Assembly (NCBI GenBank): GCA_035507475.1
Contig: DATJOB010000475.1
Location: 1-5,951 of the forward strand
DNA from: DATARH01 sp035507475
GTDB taxonomy: Bacteria; Pseudomonadota; Alphaproteobacteria; ATCC43930; CGMCC-115725
Reading direction: 5' to 3'
DNA length: 5,951 nt
Shown: piece after piece, positions 1-4,829 of the stretch
Numbering within the stretch: the stretch's first letter is position 1
Layout: every line of letters begins with the position of its first letter
The notes under the pieces: model-generated
What the model was told of the DNA's origin: nothing
The model's input: the letters and a program-made list of their open reading frames with translations, nothing else
Databases searched by the model: none
Made by a program: the position numbers and the translations under genes

Positions 1-1
1 C

Positions 2-490
2 CGGCTGCCGGCCGATATGCGGATGCGGATCGTCAGCTCCTCGCACGGCCCGGCCGGCGGCTGGTACATGCGGCAGCGCATCCTCGAAACCGTGCCCTAC
101 CGCACCGGCTGGACCCCGCTCAGCGCCGAGCTGGTCGATGGCCGCATCCAGCTGCAGCTCGCCGCCGCCGACGGCACCTGCGCGATGCTGCCGGCCGACC
201 ACGTCATCGCCGCGACCGGCTACCGCGTCGACCTGCGCAAGATCGGCTTTCTCGACGCGGGGCTGCTGTCCGGCCTCGACGCGCGCGACGGCATCCCGGT
301 GCTGTCGCGCCGCTTCGAGACCTCGGTCCACGGACTCTATGTCGTCGGACCCGCCGCGGCCTTCAGTTTCGGCCCGATGTTCCGCTTCGTTCTCGGCGCC
401 CGCTATACGGCGCGCCGGCTCGCGCCGCATCTCGCGGCGGCGGCGCCGCGCCGCCCGATGATTCCGCGCCCGGCGCTCGCCGCCCGGTAG
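2..490 (+). CDS. FAD/NAD(P)-binding oxidoreductase, C-terminal part (5' end outside window)
   Basis: The reading frame is open from the first complete codon at 2 to the TAG at 488-490, giving 162 visible residues, so the gene begins upstream and the in-frame ATG at 17 is probably internal. Residues about 66-78 (DHVIAATGYRVDL) carry the ATGY/ATGF-type segment found near the end of the NAD(P)/FAD domains of flavoprotein monooxygenases (the lysine/ornithine N-hydroxylase and Baeyer-Villiger class). After it comes GLYVVGPAAAFSFGP (about 112-126), which resembles the C-terminal FAD-contacting stretch where such enzymes end with 'lyv.G...'. The N-terminal dinucleotide-binding GxGxxG lies outside the window, so cofactor use is inferred. 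The tail is rich in Ala, Pro and Arg. The ATP-grasp gene starts 5 bp downstream, so the two are probably co-transcribed, and a role oxidising a small substrate made or used by that cassette is plausible. The exact reaction cannot be stated; a non-hydroxylating FAD oxidoreductase is the main alternative. Confidence 0.72.
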   Translation, partial: RLPADMRMRIVSSSHGPAGGWYMRQRILETVPYRTGWTPLSAELVDGRIQLQLAAADGTCAMLPADHVIAATGYRVDLRKIGFLDAGLLSGLDARDGIPVLSRRFETSVHGLYVVGPAAAFSFGPMFRFVLGARYTARRLAPHLAAAAPRRPMIPRPALAAR

Positions 491-495
491 CGCGA

Positions 496-1635
496 GTGCC
501 GACCGCGACGCCGCCCCGGCGACGCCCGATCAACGGGCTGATGGTGGCGTTCGCCTTCAGCCTGCCGTACCACGTGCTGCGCACCGCCGCCGCCGCGGGG
601 GTGCGCGTCCACGTCCTCGGCAGCGGCGCGTCGCGCGGCCTCAGGATGTCGCGCTATTGCCGCGGCTATCGCGAGAGCCGATTTGCCGGCGATCCCGAGG
701 CGCTCGCCGCCGAGATCGCCGAGCTGGTCGCGTGCGAGGCGATCGAGGTGGTGTTTCCCTCGGACGACGTCTCGACCCGCCTGCTGGCGGCGCTGGCGCC
801 GTGCCTGCCGGTACGCACGACGCCGCTCCCCGAGCTCGCCGCCTTCGATTTGCTCAACGACAAATGGAACTTCACCCGGTTCTGCGAGGAGAACGGCATC
901 CGCGCGGCGCCGGGCTCGCTGTTCGCTTCCGGCGAAGCGTTGCGCCGCGCGGTCGACGCCGGCGAAGCGGCGCTGCCGCTCACCGTCAAGCCGATCAACC
1001 GCTCCGGCGGGTTCGGCGTGCTCCACCTGCGCGGCGCCGCCGATCTCGCGGCGCTCGACCGGGTCGACTACCGGCCGATCCTCGCCCAGCGCCACATCGT
1101 CGGCGAGACGATCGGCATCTCGGTGCTGTGCGACCGCGGCCGTGTGGTCGCACATGCGGTGCAGCGGCGCGAGAACGGCCGCTTCGAGCTCTTCGCCGAG
1201 CCCGAGCTGGTCGCCGACGTGACGCGCCTCGCCGCCCTGACCGGCCTCAACGGGCCGGCCAATTTCGACGCGGTGCTGGCCGACGCCGACCGCCGCAGCT
1301 ACCTCGTCGAATGCAACCCGCGCTTCTGGTATTCGATCTACATGGCGATGATCGCCGGGCTGAATTTCGTCGGCCTGGCGCTCGACCAAGCGTTTGGCGA
1401 AGCGCCCGGTGCCGACACCTCGCTCGCCCGCGGCGAGTTCTCGCTCTCCTGGTCGGACATTCTGGCGCGGCCGTGGCGCGCCACGCGTTCCGACTGGCGG
1501 CTGCTGCGCTACGACGTCAGCGACCCGCTCGCCTATCTGCTGCGGCGCGCCAACTCCTACGACGACAGCGACGTCGCGGTGCCGATCGCCGACATGAGCC
1601 GCTATCGCGGCATCCAGCGCCCGGCCGTGACATGA
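496..1635 (+). CDS. ATP-grasp superfamily carboxylate-amine ligase-like protein
   Basis: This encodes a 379-residue protein with ATP-grasp architecture. A pre-ATP-grasp Rossmann-like part (about 14-115) includes VVFPSDDVSTRLL. Next comes the DKWNFTRFCEENGI segment (122-135) that normally opens the ATP-grasp fold. LTVKPINRSGGFGV (162-175) supplies the ATP-binding Lys165 and the glycine-rich loop. Gln198 and the IVGE segment with Glu204 follow. Asp258 in NFDAV and Glu272/Asn274 in VECNPRFW are the expected Mg-ATP ligands, so the active site looks intact. The family activates a carboxylate as an acyl-phosphate and joins it to an amine or other nucleophile; the substrate cannot be read from the sequence. 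The start is uncertain. GTG at 496 is 5 bp past the previous stop, while ATG at 541 (residue 16) gives a 364-residue form that begins close to the conserved fold. Neither has a clear Shine-Dalgarno. The stop overlaps the thioesterase ATG, indicating translational coupling. The protein is probably cytoplasmic, as no signal peptide or membrane segment is seen. Confidence 0.88.
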   Translation: MPTATPPRRRPINGLMVAFAFSLPYHVLRTAAAAGVRVHVLGSGASRGLRMSRYCRGYRESRFAGDPEALAAEIAELVACEAIEVVFPSDDVSTRLLAALAPCLPVRTTPLPELAAFDLLNDKWNFTRFCEENGIRAAPGSLFASGEALRRAVDAGEAALPLTVKPINRSGGFGVLHLRGAADLAALDRVDYRPILAQRHIVGETIGISVLCDRGRVVAHAVQRRENGRFELFAEPELVADVTRLAALTGLNGPANFDAVLADADRRSYLVECNPRFWYSIYMAMIAGLNFVGLALDQAFGEAPGADTSLARGEFSLSWSDILARPWRATRSDWRLLRYDVSDPLAYLLRRANSYDDSDVAVPIADMSRYRGIQRPAVT

Positions 1636-2546
1636 GCGGCGCGGCGGCGAGCGCGACGGCGCTGCTCTTTCGCAGCGTCCGCGCCGCGCGCTCCTGGGTG
1701 CGCGCCGGCGGCGCCTCGCTCGACCCGCGCGCCCGCGCCTGCGCGCTGATGAAGCCGGGCGAGGCCGGAGCGCCGGTCTTCATGATCCCCGGCGCCCCCG
1801 GCAGCGTCCTCCAGCTCGCGCCGCTCGCCGAGGCGATCCCCGGCACGATGCCGGTCTACGCGATCAAGCCGCGCGGCCTGGCGGCAGGCGAGGTTCCGGC
1901 GCGCGACCTCGGCGAGATGGCCGAGCATACGATCGGCGCGATGCGCGCGGTACAGCCGCACGGCCCCTATCGTCTCGTCGGCTACTCGGCGGGCGGGCTC
2001 GTCGCGCTCGAAACCGCGCGCCGCCTCGCCGCCGCGGGACAGAAGGTGCCGCTCGTCGTGCTGCTCGACACCTATCCCAGCCGCGAGGTCTGGCCGCTCG
2101 GCTGCCATGCCGAGATCCTCGTGCGCCAGGCGCTGCGCGCGCTGTGGGGCTTGCGTCGCTACACGATCCGGGAGGCCGCCGCCGACGTGCGCCGCCGGCT
2201 GCGCAGCCTCGGCCATTACCTCGCCTATAGCGGAGTCGGCGCCTGGCCGAAGCCGCCGGTCCTCGCCGAGGGCTCGGACACCGCCTCGCGCCGCGTTTAC
2301 CTCGCGACCTACGAGGCGGGCGAGGCCTATCGGCCGGAACGCTACGACGGCCGCGTCGTGTTTCTGCAGCCGGCGCTGGTTCCCAATCTCGAGCCGCGCG
2401 CCCCGGCCAAGGTCTGGCGCCGCTTCCTGCCGGCGCTGGAGATTCGCCGGGTGCCGGGGTCGCATCTCGGCATGCTGGAGCCGGCCGCGGCGGCCGCGGC
2501 GGGGGCGGAGATCGGCCGCTGCCTCGACGACGGGCCGAGCCGATAG
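1632..2546 (+). CDS. Stand-alone thioesterase of NRPS/PKS release-domain type (alpha/beta hydrolase)
   Basis: This encodes a 304-residue alpha/beta hydrolase. Catalytic features are in the expected order: nucleophile Ser119 in GYSAGG (117-122), Asp146 in VLLDTYPS, and His278 in GSHLGMLEP (276-284). The stretch PVYAIKPRGL (74-83) and the following helix with AVQPHGPYRLVGYSAGG match the thioesterase domains that release chains from non-ribosomal peptide synthetases or polyketide synthases by hydrolysis or cyclisation. Here the domain is free-standing, with a roughly 40-residue Ala/Arg-rich N-terminal extension before MKPGEAGAPVFMIPG. The same frame is open far upstream (from 657), but that part lies within the ATP-grasp gene. 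ATG 1632, which overlaps that gene's TGA as ATGA, is the natural start. A lid-like insertion (about 155-215) is rich in Arg and Leu. The substrate is unknown; it could be an acyl or peptidyl thioester on a carrier protein encoded elsewhere. Proofreading (type II) activity is an alternative role. Confidence 0.88.
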   Translation: MSGAAASATALLFRSVRAARSWVRAGGASLDPRARACALMKPGEAGAPVFMIPGAPGSVLQLAPLAEAIPGTMPVYAIKPRGLAAGEVPARDLGEMAEHTIGAMRAVQPHGPYRLVGYSAGGLVALETARRLAAAGQKVPLVVLLDTYPSREVWPLGCHAEILVRQALRALWGLRRYTIREAAADVRRRLRSLGHYLAYSGVGAWPKPPVLAEGSDTASRRVYLATYEAGEAYRPERYDGRVVFLQPALVPNLEPRAPAKVWRRFLPALEIRRVPGSHLGMLEPAAAAAAGAEIGRCLDDGPSR

Positions 2547-2659
2547 CGCGGTGTTCCCGGCAGGCGATAACTGGTACTATCGAGCCGAAGGTTGCTCCTC
2601 GACGGCGGGTGTTTAACGGCGGTGGCTCCGGTGCGGATCGATTCCCCGAAGCGGCGGCG
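2547..2659 (+). promoter_or_regulatory. Intergenic gap with possible promoter for the CpsD-like gene
   Basis: This 113-bp non-coding gap is less GC-rich than its flanks, notably at 2565-2597 and around TTTAAC at 2612-2617. One possible sigma-70-like pair is GTTCCC (2553-2558) and TACTAT (2575-2580) with 16 bp between; both boxes match consensus poorly. The gap separates the oxidoreductase/ligase/thioesterase trio from the polysaccharide genes, so a new transcription start is reasonable, but the boxes are only suggestive. The in-frame GTG at 2609 would place part of the gap in the coding region; the ATG at 2660 is preferred. Confidence 0.25.
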
Positions 2660-3391
2660 ATGAGCGTCTACGACGCGCTGCAGCGGGCCCGGCAAAGCGG
2701 CTACGACCTCGCCCTGCCCGGCGAGCGCGGCAAGCCGGCGCCGGGCGGCCCGCAGGCCGCCCGCTCGCCCGGCCCGATCGCCGCCGAGCTGACGCCGCTG
2801 CTCGCCGCGGTGCGGCCGCTCTTCGAGGACAGCCGCGGCGCCGTGCTGCATTTCGTCGCCGCTTCGCGAAACGAGGGCACCTCGACGATCGCCCGCGAAT
2901 TCGCGCTGCTCGCCGCGACGACCGGGCGGCGCCGCACGCTGCTCGTCGATGCGGCGCGCGGCGAGCTCGACACCGCGCGCGCCTTTGGCTGCGACACCTC
3001 GCGCGGCCTCATCGACGGGACCTGGATCGGCCATGCCGAGGCCGATCTGCAACGCGCGGTCCCCGGCACCTCGCTCTCGGTCGCCTGCCTGGTCGGCGAG
3101 CGCAGCGCCGCGCCGCCCGACGCGGTGACCCTGAACGCGCTCTACGACGAGCTGCGCGAGCAGTTCGAGCTGATCGTCGTCGATTGCGCGGCGATGGAGC
3201 GCGGCGAATACGCGACGCTGCTGCCCGACGAGGCCGACGGCATCTTCCTGGTGATCCGCGCCGAGAGCACCCGGCCGGCGGTGATCGCCCACGCCAAGGC
3301 GCTGGTCGAGCAGGCCGGCGGCCGCTTCCTCGGCGCGGTGCTCAACCGCCGGCGGAACTACATCCCGGAATTCCTCTACCGCCTGCTGTAG
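2660..3391 (+). CDS. CpsD/CapB-like P-loop exopolysaccharide protein with degenerate Walker A
   Basis: This encodes a 243-residue protein resembling the cytoplasmic half of bacterial tyrosine autokinases (the CpsD/CapB/Wzc C-terminal domain), which control chain length and export of capsule or exopolysaccharide together with a Wzz-type membrane partner. The N-terminus MSVYDALQRAR matches the typical 'iYDALkrA' opening, which is why ATG 2660 is preferred over an in-frame GTG at 2609 that adds 17 uncharacteristic residues. Walker A is NEGTSTIA (71-78), where the usual GK[ST] lysine is Thr74. The Walker A' Asp97 (TLLVDAAR) and Walker B Asp175 (LIVVDCAAM) are kept. The C-terminal LNRRRNYIPEFLYRLL (228-243) resembles the family's usual ending; no tyrosine-rich autophosphorylation tail is present. 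No membrane segment is seen, so the Wzz-like partner must be encoded elsewhere. The lysine loss suggests weak or no kinase activity and a structural or regulatory role, though this variant may be a recurrent subfamily. Confidence 0.83.
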   Translation: MSVYDALQRARQSGYDLALPGERGKPAPGGPQAARSPGPIAAELTPLLAAVRPLFEDSRGAVLHFVAASRNEGTSTIAREFALLAATTGRRRTLLVDAARGELDTARAFGCDTSRGLIDGTWIGHAEADLQRAVPGTSLSVACLVGERSAAPPDAVTLNALYDELREQFELIVVDCAAMERGEYATLLPDEADGIFLVIRAESTRPAVIAHAKALVEQAGGRFLGAVLNRRRNYIPEFLYRLL

Positions 3392-3396
3392 CCGCC

Positions 3397-3424
3397 GGCG
3401 GGGCGCCGCCGCGCGCCGCCTTTT
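3397..3424 (+). terminator. Possible intrinsic terminator after the CpsD-like gene
   Basis: Starting 6 bases after the stop codon, 3397-3406 pairs with 3411-3420 over ten positions with a single G-G mismatch (3402/3415). It encloses a 4-base CGCC loop and is followed directly by TTTT (3421-3424). This has the form of a rho-independent terminator, although the T run is short and such GC-rich DNA forms hairpins easily; an overlapping palindrome CCGCCGGCGG (3392-3401) offers an alternative fold. If active, it would partly separate the CpsD-like gene from the flippase gene. Confidence 0.4.
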
Positions 3425-3437
3425 GCCGCCGCCTTAT

Positions 3438-3451
3438 CGCTTAGTTAAGCG
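3438..3451. promoter_or_regulatory. 14-bp perfect palindrome upstream of the flippase gene (candidate operator)
   Basis: CGCTTAGTTAAGCG reads as a 6-bp inverted repeat (CGCTTA / TAAGCG) around a 2-base centre. It sits 21 bp before the flippase ATG, in the only clearly AT-richer patch (about 3434-3449) of a very GC-rich gap. Symmetry and position fit a binding site for a dimeric regulator or part of a promoter region. No known regulator consensus is recognised, and no convincing -35/-10 pair was found beside it. Confidence 0.35.
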
Positions 3452-3472
3452 GTCGCCGGGCAGAGTGGCGGC

Positions 3473-4813
3473 ATGACGGTGGATCTCGGGGCCGCCGGGC
3501 GACGCCGCCCGCTCGCGGCCGCCCTCCTCGCCCGCTATCGCTATGCCGGTGCCGCCCTCGACCAGGTCGCGCTGAGCGTCTTCGGCTTTGCCCTCAACCT
3601 GTGCCTGCTGCGGACGCTGTCGACCACCGATTACGGCGTCGTCTCGCTGTGGATGACGATGGCGCTGCTGCTGATCAGCATCCAGGGCGCGCTGGTCGGC
3701 GGACCGCTCAGCGTCTATCTGCCGGCCGCGACCGAGCCGGGCGCGGCAAGCCGGCTGCGCTCGGCGATCGCGACCATGAACTTGCTGTCGGTGCTGCTGA
3801 CGGTCGCGGCGACCGGCGCGGTCTGCCTCGTCGCCGACGCCGAATGGGCGGCGCACGACCCGCTGACGCTGCTCGCGATCCCGCTCTTTCTCGCCGCCGG
3901 CATGTACCGCGAATACTACCGTGCTACGGCGTTCAGCCGGCGCGACATGGCGCTCCTCTTGTGGGTCGACGTGCCCTATCTCGCGGTGACCGCCGGGGCG
4001 CTCTTCGCGATCGTGCTCTGGCCGCAACGCTTTGCCAGCGCGGCGGCGGCGTTCCTCGCGATGTCGGTCGGCTGCGTCGTCAGCCAGCTTTGCGTGCGCG
4101 CGCGCGGCGAGGGCGCCGAAGAGGGTCTCTTCCGCCGCGGCTGGCTGCGCACCTACCGCGCGATCAGCGGCGAGGTGGCATGGTCGCTGACCGGTGTCGT
4201 CGCCAACCACGTCGAGAGCCGCAGCTATGTCTATCTCGCGACGAGCCTCTGCGGCATCGCGGCGCTGGCCGCGATCAACGCGGTCGGCGTCTTGTTCCGG
4301 CCGGTCAGCGTGCTGGTGCAGGCCTGGGGGCAATACGCGCTGCCGCAGCTCTCGGCGGCGCTCGCCAACGGACGGACCGGCGAATTCAGCCGCGCGCTCG
4401 CCCGCGCGCTGGTCGGCACCGCGGTGGCCAGCATCCTGTTGGCGGCGCTGCTCCTCGCCGCCTGGCCGCCGATCGAGCGCTTCGCTTTCGCCGGCAAGTA
4501 CCCCGACGGGGCGCTGCTGCTGGTGCCGTGGGCGGCGGCCTCGACCGCGACCGTGCTGCGTTATGTCGGCAGCGTCGGGCTGATGGCGGCGCGCGAATTC
4601 GCCTTCCTCGCCAAGGCGCAGGCGCTGTGCGGGCTGATCGCCGCGGCGGCGACCGCCGGCTTCATCCTGTGGCAGGGCTACACCGCGGCGATGTGGGGCA
4701 TCGCGCTCGGCAATGCGGTCTGCTTCGGCTGGGAGATGCTGCGCCTGCGCGGCGTCGGCCGGCGCATCGCATCGGCCGGTCCCCGCGGCGGCGCTCCGGC
4801 CGCACCCGCCTGA
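3473..4813 (+). CDS. Wzx-like polysaccharide flippase (MOP superfamily membrane protein)
   Basis: This encodes a 446-residue, strongly hydrophobic protein with about 11-12 membrane-spanning stretches, for example near residues 30-49, 58-80, 97-121, 129-147, 161-184, 186-208, 308-332, 345-372, 384-401 and 404-422. Length and topology fit the flippases that move lipid-linked glycan units across the inner membrane. The early FALNLCLLRTLSTTDYGVVSLW (39-60) resembles the N-terminal 'l.ar.Ls..dyG.....' signature of the polysaccharide biosynthesis/MATE-like group. The ATG at 3473 follows a weak purine stretch (GCAGAG) and gives a short cytoplasmic, Arg-rich N-terminus before the first helix. The C-terminus ends in a short Gly/Ala/Pro-rich cytoplasmic tail. 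The glycosyltransferase starts 16 bp downstream, so the two are almost certainly co-transcribed. The transported glycan is unknown. An O-antigen/teichoic-acid-type exporter of the same superfamily is the alternative name. Confidence 0.83.
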   Translation: MTVDLGAAGRRRPLAAALLARYRYAGAALDQVALSVFGFALNLCLLRTLSTTDYGVVSLWMTMALLLISIQGALVGGPLSVYLPAATEPGAASRLRSAIATMNLLSVLLTVAATGAVCLVADAEWAAHDPLTLLAIPLFLAAGMYREYYRATAFSRRDMALLLWVDVPYLAVTAGALFAIVLWPQRFASAAAAFLAMSVGCVVSQLCVRARGEGAEEGLFRRGWLRTYRAISGEVAWSLTGVVANHVESRSYVYLATSLCGIAALAAINAVGVLFRPVSVLVQAWGQYALPQLSAALANGRTGEFSRALARALVGTAVASILLAALLLAAWPPIERFAFAGKYPDGALLLVPWAAASTATVLRYVGSVGLMAAREFAFLAKAQALCGLIAAAATAGFILWQGYTAAMWGIALGNAVCFGWEMLRLRGVGRRIASAGPRGGAPAAPA

Positions 4814-4817
4814 CGAA

Positions 4818-4824
4818 AAGGAAG
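4818..4824 (+). promoter_or_regulatory. Ribosome binding site deciding the GTG start of the glycosyltransferase
   Basis: AAGGAAG ends 5 bp before the GTG at 4830. It is the clearest Shine-Dalgarno in the window and supports GTG as the start codon. The frame continues without a stop to the window edge and begins with a typical glycosyltransferase N-terminus, RKKIAILNHGYLPHYR. Confidence 0.7.
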
Positions 4825-4829
4825 AAACC

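Noticed and set aside
403..1389. 328-residue minus-strand open frame opposite the ATP-grasp gene
   Set aside because: Arg/Ala/Glu-rich shadow with no domain; the plus strand carries an intact ATP-grasp active site over the same bases.
657..1631. Upstream extension of the thioesterase frame, which would make a 629-residue protein
   Set aside because: The extension is Arg/Ala/Pro-rich with no domain and overlaps the ATP-grasp gene in another frame; ATG 1632 in the ATGA overlap is the natural start.
2481..2512. GC-rich repeat near the 3' end of the thioesterase gene as a possible terminator
   Set aside because: It lies inside the coding frame as an Ala-rich run, lacks a following T tract, and does not form a better stem than expected for such composition.
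2571..2596. Sigma-54-like promoter (TGG...TTGC) in the gap before the CpsD-like gene
   Set aside because: The GG and GC elements are separated by 19 bp where about 10 bp is required.
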